Source of the DNA: Caryophanales bacterium UBA6865
GTDB lineage: Bacteria; Bacillota_I; Bacilli_A; RFN20; CAG-826
Direction of reading: 5' to 3'
DNA length: 64,000 nucleotides
Assembly (NCBI GenBank): GCA_002449265.1
Contig: DKCV01000013.1
Location: forward strand, 1 to 64,000
A model generated the notes under the pieces. That model made no database searches. It was not told the DNA's origin and was given only the letters and a program-made list of their open reading frames with translations. The first letter of the stretch is position 1. The number at the start of each line of letters is the position of its first letter. The translations under genes were made by a program, and so were the position numbers. Below, one piece after another: positions 35,042-44,149 of this stretch.

Positions 35042-36430
35042 ATGCAAGACAAGGTAATTAGTGTCCGCGAACTCTATAGTATCTACCAGAGCGGTGGAGA
35101 TTTGCCAAAAGAACAAATCAATATGGTGGGTTGGGTGAGGACCAACCGCAATAGCGGGAAAATCGGCTTTATTGAGCTACATGATGGCACTGCTTTTAAA
35201 TCCGTTCAGATCGTTTATAGTGATGCTTTGAAGGATTTTGATGCTATTTCTCACTATAACACGGGGTCTAGTTTGGAAGTAAAAGGCAAGATTGCTCTTA
35301 CCCCAAATAGCAAACAGCCTTTCGAAATCCAGGCAGAAGAAGTGATTCTAATGGGTGGGGTCGCTAATGATTATCCGCTTCAAAAGAAACGCCATTCTTT
35401 CGAATTCCTTCGCGATGAAGCCTATTTACGTCCAAGAACTAACACTTTCGATGCGGTATTCCGTGTCAGAAGCGTTCTAGCAATGGCAATCCATACTTAT
35501 TTCCAAAGCCATAATTTCGTTTATGTTCATACGCCTGAAATTACCGGGAATGACGCGGAAGGAGCGGGGCAAGTTTTCACCGTTTGCACGAATGAAAACG
35601 GCAAATTAAGCGATACCGCTTTCTTTGGGAAACGCGCTTCTTTGACGGTATCAGGACAACTCCATGTTGAAGCGTTCGCTTTAGCGTTCAAAGACGTTTA
35701 TACTTTTGGCCCTACTTTCCGTGCCGAAAAGAGCAATACCACTCGTCACGCGAGCGAATTCTGGATGATTGAGCCCGAACTTGCTTTCGCTGATTTAGAG
35801 GACGATATGGAATGCATTGAGGATTCCATTAAGTTCTGCATCCGTTATGTTTTAGAGCACTGCAAAGACGAGATGGATTTCTTTGATAAATGGGTCGCTC
35901 CAGGCGTGAAAGAAAAACTCAACCTTGTTTTGAATAAGCCGTTTACCAAAATGGAATACACCGAAGGCATTAAAATTCTTGCTGACGCAGTGAAAGGTGG
36001 CCATAAATTCGAGAATAATGACATCAAGTGGGGCATGGATTTACAAAGCGAGCATGAACGTTATCTCACCGAACAAGTCGTCAAAGGACCAATGTTCTTA
36101 ATCAACTATCCGAAAGAAATCAAAGCCTTCTATATGCGTGAAAACGATGATGGAAAGACGGTTGCGGCGTGCGACTTGCTCGTTCCGGGAGAAGGAGAGA
36201 TCGTCGGTGGAAGCCAACGTGAAGAACGTTACGATATTCTTAAAGCCAAGATGGAAAAGCAAGGCAATGAAAAGGGCCTTGAGTGGTATCTCAATCTTCG
36301 TAAATACGGGACTTGCATCCATAGTGGATTCGGGATTGGATTCGATAGACTTCTCATGTATATTACCGGCATCGGGAATATCCGCGACACCGAACCATAT
36401 CCAAGAAATTCTAGCGGACTAAAATATTAA
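35042..36430 (+). CDS. asnS: Asparagine-tRNA ligase
   Basis: A 462-residue class II aminoacyl-tRNA synthetase. An N-terminal OB-fold (NMVGWVRTNRNSGKIGFIEL) binds the anticodon. The catalytic core has motif 2 FRAEKSNTTRHASEFWMIEPE and motif 3 GFGIGFDRLLMYITG, followed by NIRDTEPYPR, typical of AsnRS rather than AspRS. ATG 35042 with AGGAG is preferred over the longer frame at 34943. The genome also has gatCAB, so here GatCAB is needed mainly for Gln-tRNA. A 47-residue membrane protein gene follows 2 bp later in the same unit. Confidence 0.97.
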   Translation: MQDKVISVRELYSIYQSGGDLPKEQINMVGWVRTNRNSGKIGFIELHDGTAFKSVQIVYSDALKDFDAISHYNTGSSLEVKGKIALTPNSKQPFEIQAEEVILMGGVANDYPLQKKRHSFEFLRDEAYLRPRTNTFDAVFRVRSVLAMAIHTYFQSHNFVYVHTPEITGNDAEGAGQVFTVCTNENGKLSDTAFFGKRASLTVSGQLHVEAFALAFKDVYTFGPTFRAEKSNTTRHASEFWMIEPELAFADLEDDMECIEDSIKFCIRYVLEHCKDEMDFFDKWVAPGVKEKLNLVLNKPFTKMEYTEGIKILADAVKGGHKFENNDIKWGMDLQSEHERYLTEQVVKGPMFLINYPKEIKAFYMRENDDGKTVAACDLLVPGEGEIVGGSQREERYDILKAKMEKQGNEKGLEWYLNLRKYGTCIHSGFGIGFDRLLMYITGIGNIRDTEPYPRNSSGLKY

Positions 36431-36432
36431 TT

Positions 36433-36576
36433 ATGGATACACAAGACATTTTTGAAGCAAGCGATCAAGAAAAAAAGGCTTTGAGCCGCAAAAGAATTTT
36501 CTATGTCATTGTCGCTTTAGATATCGCGATGGCTATCCTCATTCTTTGGGAAATCGTGGAATTATTCCTTTTGTAA
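36433..36576 (+). CDS. Small single-helix membrane protein
   Basis: A 47-residue product: a charged N-terminus (MDTQDIFEASDQEKKALSRKR) then one hydrophobic helix (IFYVIVALDIAMAILIL). It begins 2 bp after the asnS stop and ends 18 bp before an intrinsic terminator, so it is the last gene of the asnS transcript. No ribosome site other than those within asnS is evident. Function unknown. Confidence 0.55.
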   Translation: MDTQDIFEASDQEKKALSRKRIFYVIVALDIAMAILILWEIVELFLL

Positions 36577-36593
36577 GAATTGACGCGAATAGA

Positions 36594-36626
36594 AACAGGT
36601 GGATTCTAATGGTTCACCTGTTTTTT
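36594..36626 (+). terminator. Intrinsic terminator of the asnS unit
   Basis: AACAGGTG (36594-36601) pairs with CACCTGTT (36615-36622) and runs into TTTTTT. Confidence 0.9.
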
Positions 36627-36741
36627 GCTTGCTCTATAAGATGCATAAGGAACTCCTTTTGCATATTTTTTATTAGTTATTATGCATGAAAGGCTTTGTT
36701 ATATGCATAAAAACAGCTAAAAATATGGAGAAAGGCCTCGT

Positions 36742-37790
36742 ATGAGAAAGCTTGATTACCGTTTTTTAGAAATGGATAAGATACCGGGAAATATGTTAAA
36801 CGTATTGACCAGTATTTATTCGATGAACGCTTATAACGTTAACCGAAAACAAGATTACCCAAAGATTTATACATAGTTAGAAAAAGTTGCAGTCATACAA
36901 TCTGCCAAAAGCTCAAATGCAATCGAGGGAATTATAATAGCGGACGAAAGAATTGTAGAAATCGTAAATAAAAAAGCGCCCCCTTAAATCATAACGAAAA
37001 AGAAATTGCTGGTTATCGAGATGTTTTAGATTTAGTTCATCATAATAACGACCATTTTGATATTTCTGAAGCTAATATTTTGTCTTTCCATGAACAACTA
37101 TTAAAAACCGCAAGCCCTGAAACAGCTGGGAAATATAAAACCAGTGACAATGTCATCATGGAAGTTAATCCGGATGGCACTCGCCAAATAAGATTTTCGC
37201 CTGTTCCTGCAATTGAAACGCCAAGGGTCATGGAACAATTTGTTTTTGCTTATATGAAAGCTAGAGATGACCCAAATATAAATCCGTTATTACTGATTCC
37301 GTGCGTTATTTTAGATTTTTTATGTATCCATCCTTTTTCCGATGGTAGTGGAAGAATGTCAAGACTGCTGACCTTATTACTCTTATATAAGAATGGTTTT
37401 GATGTAGGCAAATACGTTTCGTTTGAAGAACAAATAAATGAAACAAAAACTTATTATTATGAAGCTCTAAGAAAATCATCGATATCCTGGCACAATGGCA
37501 ATAATGATTATTTCTATTTTGCCGAAAACTTTATCATGACATTATTTAGTTGTTATAAGGAATTGGATAAGCGATTCGCTACGGTTAATAGCAAGAAAAT
37601 AAGCAAAACAGCAAGAATAGAAGCGACACTATTAAATAGCGTTTTACCAATTTCGAAAAAAGAAATTGCCGATATTTTACCAGACGTGTCGATTACTACG
37701 ATTGAATTCGTTTTGGCGAAAATACTTAAGGAAGGAAAAATAATCAAAAGCGGTGAAGGAAGAAATACAAAATACATTAGAAATATATGA
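36742..37790 (+). pseudogene. Fic-family protein, interrupted by a stop and a frameshift
   Basis: The frame from ATG 36742 (MRKLDYRFLEMDKIPG) matches the start of long Fic proteins but meets TAG at 36874. It resumes with SSNAIEG, the autoinhibitory S/T-x-x-x-E-G helix motif, and then stops again at TAA after a run of five C near 36987. One extra C would restore NHNEKEIAGYRD in the next frame. From there the protein is intact through HPFSDGSGRMSR, the Fic active site with Ser in place of the usual Asn of DGNGR, to a C-terminal winged helix (KKEIADILPDVSITTIEFVL). The two lesions argue for a decayed gene. A shorter product could begin at TTG 37080 but would lack the inhibitory part. Confidence 0.85.
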
Positions 37791-37845
37791 TTCTTCTTCC
37801 CCTCGCTTGATTCGAGTCGAAAGGGATTCCTTTTAAAAACTTGTT

Positions 37846-39243
37846 TTATCTAGAATAAAGAAGTGCGAAAGCATAGAAAGGATATTCGATATATTTCTTT
37901 TCTATTATTTGTTTTTGGCTGATACGGATTGGGATTATATCTTTTCTATTTTCGACTAATGCCTTAAGAGATTTTGGTTTGATATTGTCGCCGGATTTCA
38001 CTTCGATTAGAGCAATTTTATGATTCTCTTGATAAGCGAAATCGACTTCGTAGTCGTCTTGCTTATAAAAGAAATATTCTTTGTCTTCGTCAAAGTATTT
38101 ACTAAGGGCATTGCTGATCGCGTTTTCGTATATGCCGCCGATACTAAGCGATACTTCGTATGGCTCATCTTTTTTTGGATTTAATATGTCATCCACTAAA
38201 TCGAAGTCGAAACGGGACATCAATAAGCCAGTATCGAAATAATAGAGTTTAAAATCCGCCTCGTCTTTGTAGTCATTTAGAAAGAGCGATGGCTTTTTGA
38301 TATTGTCGACTTCCTCGACTAAACCGGCGGTCTTAAGCCAGTAAATGTTATCGACATACATTCTTTCTCTACCACCTCGAGACACCCTTCGGTACATAAA
38401 TTTTTTGTTTTGCTGTCTTAATTGGCTTGGGATACTATCGAAAACGGCTTTGTTTTTCACTTTCATGATTTCGGCAAAACCCTCTCCATAATGAACTCTA
38501 GAAAAGAAGGAGAGGTGTTTATTCATCTCGGTGCAATAATCTTCATAAAGGTTTTGTTCTACTTTTCGGACTTCTTTAAAGTTTTTCGTTTTTAGATAAA
38601 CGCTAATTGATTCAGGAAGTGAACCGACGACGATATATTTATGGAACATATCAAGTAACTCAGTGTGAGAGCTTGGATCAAGAGTCACACCTTCTTTGAG
38701 ACTGTTCTTTAAATTCTCGGTATAGGATTCTTCGTACCCGTTCGCCCATAAAAATTCCTCAAAATCAAGGCCATATAGCCTTGCTCTTTGGACGTAACCT
38801 GTCGGAAAAGATTCGCCTTTCTCAATATCCATAAATGTGAAACCTAGATAGCTTCCAGAAGCGTAGACGTCATATTTTTCTCTTTCTAAAGCAAAAAACT
38901 TCAACGATGTGATTGCTTTTGGACATTCTTGTATTTCATCTAAAAAGAGGGCGATTTTCTTATTACCCAGTTTAATGTTTTGATAAAGAGGATTGTTTAG
39001 AATTCGCTGAAGTATTCTTTTTGGATCAAGGGAAGAATCGTTTTCAAGCGGCTCAAAGAAAGACTTCGCTTCAGGCTGCTTTAAGAAATTGATATAGATA
39101 ATAGAATTATGGACGTAGTGGTTGACGATGAATTCATTGAGGATATAAGTTTTGCCAACCTGGCGTGTTCCTTTTAGCAAAAATACTTTTTGAGCGGTTG
39201 AATGATAGAAATCATCTAACATTTTCGTTATTTTTCTTTTCAT
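37846..39243 (-). CDS. AAA+ ATPase with C-terminal DUF4143 domain (copy D)
   Basis: A 465-residue protein with Walker A GTRQVGKTY, Walker B ALFLDEIQECP, and a complete nuclease-like signature, YEVDFAYQENHK followed by IEVKSG. ATG 39243 is chosen: AGAGGTGA lies just upstream and the product starts MKRKITKML like its relatives; the longer frame to 39273 runs into promoter repeats. Copy D stands convergent to the broken Fic gene. Its promoter contains a 32-bp-period repeat pair, one unit lying between the -35 and -10 boxes. Role unknown. Confidence 0.85.
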   Translation of the reverse strand: MKRKITKMLDDFYHSTAQKVFLLKGTRQVGKTYILNEFIVNHYVHNSIIYINFLKQPEAKSFFEPLENDSSLDPKRILQRILNNPLYQNIKLGNKKIALFLDEIQECPKAITSLKFFALEREKYDVYASGSYLGFTFMDIEKGESFPTGYVQRARLYGLDFEEFLWANGYEESYTENLKNSLKEGVTLDPSSHTELLDMFHKYIVVGSLPESISVYLKTKNFKEVRKVEQNLYEDYCTEMNKHLSFFSRVHYGEGFAEIMKVKNKAVFDSIPSQLRQQNKKFMYRRVSRGGRERMYVDNIYWLKTAGLVEEVDNIKKPSLFLNDYKDEADFKLYYFDTGLLMSRFDFDLVDDILNPKKDEPYEVSLSIGGIYENAISNALSKYFDEDKEYFFYKQDDYEVDFAYQENHKIALIEVKSGDNIKPKSLKALVENRKDIIPIRISQKQIIEKKYIEYPFYAFALLYSR

Positions 39244-39263
39244 GACTCTCACCTCTAATAAGA

Positions 39264-39319
39264 AATATGACACAAAAAAGTGGCAAATTCAATCAAATAT
39301 GCCACAAAAAAGTGGCAAA
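39264..39319 (-). promoter_or_regulatory. 32-bp-period repeats on the promoter of ATPase copy D
   Basis: On the plus strand ATG(A/C)CACAAAAAAGTGGCAA starts at 39267 and 39299, 32 bp apart. The second copy is a perfect TGCCAC/GTGGCA palindrome around six A. A weak third, 12 of 21 bases, starts at 39331. On the gene strand TTGAAT (39287-39292), 17 bp and CATATT (39264-39269) form the promoter, and the first repeat fills the space between the two boxes. This is a classical operator position. Confidence 0.65.
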
Positions 39320-39453
39320 ATTGGTTGGTAATGGCGCCTAGAAGACTAAAGGATTGTCGCTAAAAACGCTTCTTCAAATTCAATTCATCAAAGAAGAAAG
39401 AGCGTTTCTTTTCTTTTAAAGAATAGGCTTTTTGCGGAGATTATTTCTAATAT

Positions 39454-40182
39454 CTAACGATTGGGGGGAAAATTATTAGGATTTTGCTGATTTTGGGAAA
39501 GAGGCCCTCCATTTGCGGGATTAACACCGGTATACGGATTAGGAACCCCGTTCGCGGGATAAATCGAGTCGTAGTAGTTATAGCCTTCTAGCGATTTGGA
39601 ATATACCGTTTTTGCGCGATGAGAAATCATAAACGCGCGTGATAAATAAGCTTGGCTCACGACGAAGAAATAAACTGAACCGATGATCCAAAGCGAGCAA
39701 AGGATATAACTAGCAAAATATTCTGGAACGAAGTGAGGCTCATTGATGCAAGGTGGCCATTTCGCCAAAAGGCGGAGACCCCAAAAAGTGACGTGACTCC
39801 CTTCATCTGCGAAGTCCCAGACAAAGAATAGAGTGCTAAATTCATTCCAATAATTATGAACCCACTTGTTAGTTACTCCAGCGTAAATCAAATAAAAAAC
39901 GAGGGAGACAAACAAAATTAGAATCGGCGGTAACGCTTGCTTGAAATAAAGAAATTTTGATTTTGTTTTCGCGTATTTTCGAAAATGTTTTTCGTCTTCT
40001 AGAATCCGAAAATGAACGGCATGGGAAACTAGCTCGTCTAATTTCGCACCTTGTAGCTGCATGATTTTACGAATGAGCATTCCGATTAAACCAACGATAA
40101 GGAATAAAATCGTGAGAATGATAAAAGCGGCGATGGCAAGGCGGCGATCACTTTCGTTATTGATGATGTCAATGAGTGCCAT
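39454..40182 (-). CDS. Four-helix membrane protein, function unknown
   Basis: A 242-residue protein with helices around AIAAFIILTILFLIVGLIGML, LPPILILFVSLVFYLIYAG and YILCSLWIIGSVYFFVVSQAY, and possibly a fourth. A Pro/Asn/Gly-rich cytoplasmic tail follows (VPNPYTGVNPANGGPLSQ). Its start overlaps the end of the upstream gene by 14 bp, and that gene overlaps the next, so three membrane proteins are coupled in one operon (41702 to 39454). No family recognised. Confidence 0.65.
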   Translation of the reverse strand: MALIDIINNESDRRLAIAAFIILTILFLIVGLIGMLIRKIMQLQGAKLDELVSHAVHFRILEDEKHFRKYAKTKSKFLYFKQALPPILILFVSLVFYLIYAGVTNKWVHNYWNEFSTLFFVWDFADEGSHVTFWGLRLLAKWPPCINEPHFVPEYFASYILCSLWIIGSVYFFVVSQAYLSRAFMISHRAKTVYSKSLEGYNYYDSIYPANGVPNPYTGVNPANGGPLSQNQQNPNNFPPNR

Positions 40183-40801
40183 AAGGGTTATCTCCTTGGG
40201 TCGAGTCGATATTGATGCTTGTCGCGTTTTCTTTTTCCTTTTGTTGGGGCGTATAAGAAGGAATCTCCATTAATCGTGGCTCACTTTGAGAAGGGAAACT
40301 CGAAGGAATTGGTTCTGCTTCAAACGTAGGACGAGTAGCTTCTAAAGAAGGGCTTACTCGATTGATACTAGAAGGAGAAGAAATATAATTCGCGCTTCCT
40401 TCAATGAAGGGATTCGTATTATTTGGAAGGGTAGGAGTTTCTTTCTCTACCTTCTTTTCTTGCGAGTAATAATTATTTTGGACATAGACATTATTAGGAG
40501 TAGGTGCAAGAGTTGGAGTGGCAGGAGCTGGGGAAGGAGCGGGAGTAGGAGGAACGCCGTTAACAATGACTTCATGCTGTCTTTTTAAGATAAGCGCGAC
40601 TTCTTTATCTTCACGAAGCACTGGATAAAACGTTTCCCCTTTAAAAAAGCGGACAACGCCTTTCGAAGCATTTATCGCCCATAGGATTAAGCCGTATAAT
40701 CCATAGAATAATGAAGCGATGACAATGAGAGGGAAAACCAAAGTATAGGCTAGACCTAACCCAAAGTTTTTGAAGAAGTTATCACTTTTCTTTTTGTCCA
40801 T
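40169..40801 (-). CDS. Membrane-anchored protein with Pro/Thr-rich linker, function unknown
   Basis: A 210-residue protein. One hydrophobic helical region near the N-terminus (GLAYTLVFPLIVIASLFYGLY) is followed by a short domain around FFKGETFYPVLREDKEVALI. Then comes a long low-complexity tail rich in Pro, Ala, Thr and Ser (PPTPAPSPAPATPTLAPTP). The middle gene of the three-gene membrane operon, it overlaps both neighbours. It may link membrane and wall or be a scaffold, but no family is recognised. Confidence 0.6.
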   Translation of the reverse strand: MDKKKSDNFFKNFGLGLAYTLVFPLIVIASLFYGLYGLILWAINASKGVVRFFKGETFYPVLREDKEVALILKRQHEVIVNGVPPTPAPSPAPATPTLAPTPNNVYVQNNYYSQEKKVEKETPTLPNNTNPFIEGSANYISSPSSINRVSPSLEATRPTFEAEPIPSSFPSQSEPRLMEIPSYTPQQKEKENATSINIDSTQGDNPYGTH

Positions 40802-41702
40802 GCTCTTTTTCCTTACCTACTAATTGTAATCCGATTGGAAGTATCGCGAAATCATTAGCGAACAAGAAAAGCGAAATTAATAGAATTCCGGTTTGCTTTG
40901 GCATCTTTTTATAAAGAAAAGCGAATAAAAAGACCATCGTGATTAACAATACGACTAAGATGATGTAATGAATTTTATTCCCCTTTGGAAGAAGATAATA
41001 ATCGCTAGAAGCGGCAAAAAAGAACGCCATAACGAGGAATAAATACCCGATAGGCGGATATAAGAACGCTAAAGCGATGGTAAGCGAAGAGAAAAGCAAA
41101 GAAACGAAAGGATAATATTTTTCTAGTTTCATTTCATTTTCTTCTCCATAAGAAAACTTTTTGTTTGTCATTTCAATGAGCAAATGCGAAATCGTGATTT
41201 CTCCTAATGACAAAGAAAAAATAAAGGCAGGAACTATATAAAGGATATTTGGAACATCTTTTAGTGCGAATAGTTCAAGCGAAAACGCAATCATGTCGAT
41301 TTGATACACGAATTGGATCAAAGGAAGCGACAAATAATTTAAGCCTAAAGAAATTAAAGCGCTTAAAAAAACTACGACGGTGATAGGAAAATTTCGTTTT
41401 CGTAGATACCCATAAAAGAATCCAGAGATAATCCCGGGATAGATATAAAATAAGGTATCCATATAGTTATAGATAGTGGATACAAATGTGGCGATTAGCG
41501 CACTGATTAAAAATAGCCACGCGTATTTTTTCTCGCAATATTCGACCGCTAGAGTCGAGATTAAAGGAATGAAAACGATAATAAATATTGCCGATAGCGG
41601 AAGAAAAGCGGAAACAATAGAAAACGCACAAATAATCGCGACAAGAATCGCGATATAGGCGATGTTTTTGCTTGCTCCTTTTCTCTCTACGAAAAACGAC
41701 AT
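40782..41702 (-). CDS. Polytopic membrane protein (YybS/DUF2232-like)
   Basis: A 306-residue protein of about eight to ten hydrophobic helices, starting KNIAYIAILVAIICAFSIVSAF and ending FANDFAILPIGLQLVG. The general layout resembles DUF2232/YybS membrane proteins or ECF-type S components, but no decisive motif is visible. AAGGGA precedes the ATG at 41702. First gene of the three-gene membrane operon. Function unknown; a small-molecule transporter subunit is possible. Confidence 0.6.
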   Translation of the reverse strand: MSFFVERKGASKNIAYIAILVAIICAFSIVSAFLPLSAIFIIVFIPLISTLAVEYCEKKYAWLFLISALIATFVSTIYNYMDTLFYIYPGIISGFFYGYLRKRNFPITVVVFLSALISLGLNYLSLPLIQFVYQIDMIAFSLELFALKDVPNILYIVPAFIFSLSLGEITISHLLIEMTNKKFSYGEENEMKLEKYYPFVSLLFSSLTIALAFLYPPIGYLFLVMAFFFAASSDYYLLPKGNKIHYIILVVLLITMVFLFAFLYKKMPKQTGILLISLFLFANDFAILPIGLQLVGKEKEHGQKEK

Positions 41703-41817
41703 ACGCTTATTATCCCTTTTTTTGGAATTCTTGCTATTTTTATCGTTCGTTGGTTTTGCTCGCGATGATTTGCATGAACGTGAACCGTTTTATCTACATT
41801 GTTGGATGGATACAGAC

Positions 41818-43134
41818 CTATTCATCGATCTTCCAATGACCTTTTTTGGAAGAACCAATATGTTTGATTTTAGGATTTTCATTCAAAATGCGTTGAACTG
41901 TTTTCGTTGATTTTCCTATAGCTTTGGCTAATTCACTTCTTGTTACTAAGGGGTTCGATTTAATTGTTTCTATGATGATTTTAACTTCTTTCGATTGAGG
42001 GACATTTTGAGGGACATTGTCATCAATATAACTATTTTTAATTGTCGCAATCGTCATAAAGTCTTGCTTTTTGAACGTAGGGATTGGAAGGTTTGCTTCG
42101 TCCATTTCTCTATAGATACGTTTGACACCTTCGCCAAACTCTTTGACGAATTTGTATTCTTTCATATAGGCCGCGATAGCTTTGTTTCTGGAGAAATGCG
42201 TATTCTTGATGTTCTTTTCGGTTACGGTTCTCGCGAATATTCCAGGGCTCTCAACGGCGAATCTATTGTCGAACATCTTGATTTGAATGTCGGTTCCAGT
42301 GATTGAATAGTCTCTATGGGTGACCGCGTTTACGATAAGCTCTTTCCAACAAAATTCAGGATATTCCGGTATGGTCACGAATCTGCCGTCCTCGCCTAAA
42401 AAAGACCTTTCCTTTATTTGAGTTCTGACGAATGCAATCGCCGCATTGAGCTGATCTAGCAAACGTCCTTCGAATGTCTCGTCTTTAATGACGTTCATTT
42501 CGGCTCCGGTCAATTCTTCTGTCCCCTCAAACCTTACGAATCTTATTCGGGCTCTCGCGAAAAATTTCTGGGGATTTTTGCCAAAGAGAAGAATGGCTTT
42601 TGCGGATACCTCACCTCGCTTATTTACAACGAATCCATTTTCGCTAACATAGTCTTCAAAAGGCATCGAATACCCAATTTTATCCATGTATTCTAAAACT
42701 AAGTTTTTGTCGATATCATCGATAGAAGAACCAAAAACGGGGGATGTTTCGAAAATTTGCTCGCCTCTAGCGTATGCTAAAGTTAATCTTTCGTTGAATG
42801 ACATCCTAGGGCTCTTGTCGCCAACTCTGCAATATGCGTCTCCTGAGGCGCCTTCATACACTTTAGAACTCATGGGAACGTGAATTAGAAGAACATGATT
42901 TGGATGCCTGTCTTTATCCATGACCGGAATCTTTTGGAATGTGCATTTTATGGGTGGATTGCATAGGCTGATTGGGGCATACTCTATCTCGTTGATTTCA
43001 GCTGTATGGCCATCAATTCCCGTGATTGATTTGTCATCTTCAACGCCGACTGCAATTGTTCCGCCTTCTGCGTTGGCGAATGATATGATTACTCTTGCGA
43101 TGTCTCTCGGTTTTATTTTGACGTTTTTTCTGTC
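41818..43134 (-). pseudogene. AlbA_2/HATPase-type ATP-binding regulator, 5'-truncated
   Basis: From 42921 the open frame encodes 367 residues: the C-terminal part of the AlbA_2 domain, a GHKL-like ATPase segment (WKELIVNAVTHRDYS, GEGVKRIYREMDE) and a final winged helix (ELAKAIGKSTKTVQRIL). The same frame continues upstream without a stop to 43134. There it encodes the missing AlbA_2 core (PRDIARVIISFANAEGGTIAVGVEDD) but has no start codon before TAA at 43135-43137. About the first 15-20 residues of the normal protein are gone. Here the sequence switches to a DUF4417 fragment on the other strand, so a recombination joint removed the gene start. A shortened protein from 42921 is possible but lacks the DNA-binding fold. 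Confidence 0.75.
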
Positions 43135-43140
43135 TTAGTA

Positions 43141-43448
43141 GAGGTTACCAAAACGCGGCTTTGAGTGGCATTTCAAAAGGCAGCACCATCGCCATAAGCA
43201 CGAAAGGACTTTTAAACGGCAAAGATAGGCAAGAGTTATTAGATTACATCGTCGAAGAAACGATGAAAGTAATACGACCAAAGACAGTGATTTTGTACAA
43301 TGTTTCTGCAAAAAGCCAAAAATTCGAAGGAATTGTCAATAGGATTAAGGATACCGGTGCCAAAGTAATCTCATCGCCTAACAAACTTCTTATTCGTAAT
43401 CAAGCTTTGGAGGCTATCCGACATGGGCAGATACAAGAACAGCGGTAA
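43141..43448 (+). pseudogene. C-terminal fragment of a DUF4417 protein
   Basis: The frame NAALSGISKGSTIAISTKG and MKVIRPKTVILYN matches the C-terminal half of DUF4417 proteins, which occur in phages and other mobile elements (GI-KGST-A-STNG). The usual N-terminal ~100 residues are absent. Upstream the frame runs straight into the truncated AlbA_2 gene at about 43137. A product could start from TTG 43161 (95 residues) but no ribosome site supports it. It overlaps the next gene by 26 bp. Confidence 0.55.
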
Positions 43449-43881
43449 TGGTATTGGCACTAGAGTCAACCCTCAACAATCTTTGAATCAAGAAAATTTT
43501 AGTAGCAAAAATATAGAAACCTCATCTTTGATGCCTAATTATGATAGGGCAACCATTGACGACAATAAGTTTCTCAAATATTCGTTAGACATTGATTCTG
43601 AAAGAGGCAAGGACAAGGCAATAGCCTATAAATTGGGTCTAGGCTATGACAAAACCAATTTTGCTTCACTAAAACAGCAAATTATCAATGAAGTGAACAA
43701 CGGCAACGCGCACTTAATCAAAATTCAGGAAACTGAATATGGCATGAGATATACTTACGAAATTCCAATCAAAGGTATAAATGGTAAAACAAAAGTCGTT
43801 GTAGCAGTTTACCAAATTGATAAAGACGGAAATGGCATTCCAAGATTAATTACTAATCATTCAAAAAAGAAAGGAAAATAA
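43423..43881 (+). CDS. DUF6883-domain protein (putative toxin-like)
   Basis: A 152-residue protein. The first ~50 residues are polar and Asn/Ser-rich (MGRYKNSGNGIGTRVNPQ), like a linker cut from a longer protein. Residues ~55-145 match my recollection of the DUF6883 fold: LDIDSERGKDKAIAYKLGLGYD, ETEYGMRYTYEIPI, GKTKVVVAVYQIDKDG and PRLITNH. That family is found at the ends of polymorphic toxins and next to DUF4926 proteins. Here a DUF4926 gene follows 4 bp later. Activity is unknown; a toxin/immunity pair is an inference from co-occurrence. The upstream DUF4417 remnant suggests a mobile origin. Confidence 0.6.
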   Translation: MGRYKNSGNGIGTRVNPQQSLNQENFSSKNIETSSLMPNYDRATIDDNKFLKYSLDIDSERGKDKAIAYKLGLGYDKTNFASLKQQIINEVNNGNAHLIKIQETEYGMRYTYEIPIKGINGKTKVVVAVYQIDKDGNGIPRLITNHSKKKGK

Positions 43882-43885
43882 TAAG

Positions 43886-44077
43886 ATGGAGTTTTTAGAA
43901 GGAGATATTGTTAAAACAACAATAAATAAAGAAAACTATAAAGCTGGAACAAAGGGCTTGATAGTTCATGTATATAATGGACATGATGCCTGTGTTGTTG
44001 AACTTTGGGATAAAACCAATTATCCGATCGATACGATGGATTATAAATTTAGTGAATTAGAACTTGTTTTAAGATAA
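43886..44077 (+). CDS. DUF4926-family small protein (putative immunity partner)
   Basis: A 63-residue KOW-like small beta-barrel protein: EGDIVKTTINKENYKAGTKG, then VHVYNGHDACVVELWD and the C-terminal ELELVLR, which fit DUF4926. It starts 4 bp after the DUF6883 gene, so the two are co-expressed. The pair recurs in other bacteria from memory; I infer a partner or immunity role. No promoter of its own is visible. Confidence 0.6.
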   Translation: MEFLEGDIVKTTINKENYKAGTKGLIVHVYNGHDACVVELWDKTNYPIDTMDYKFSELELVLR

Positions 44078-44149
44078 AACAGGCAAGGCTCAAAGGCTAT
44101 TGGAATTTCGAGTAAACAAGCCTGAAGTTGCCAAGCATATTAAGCCTTG

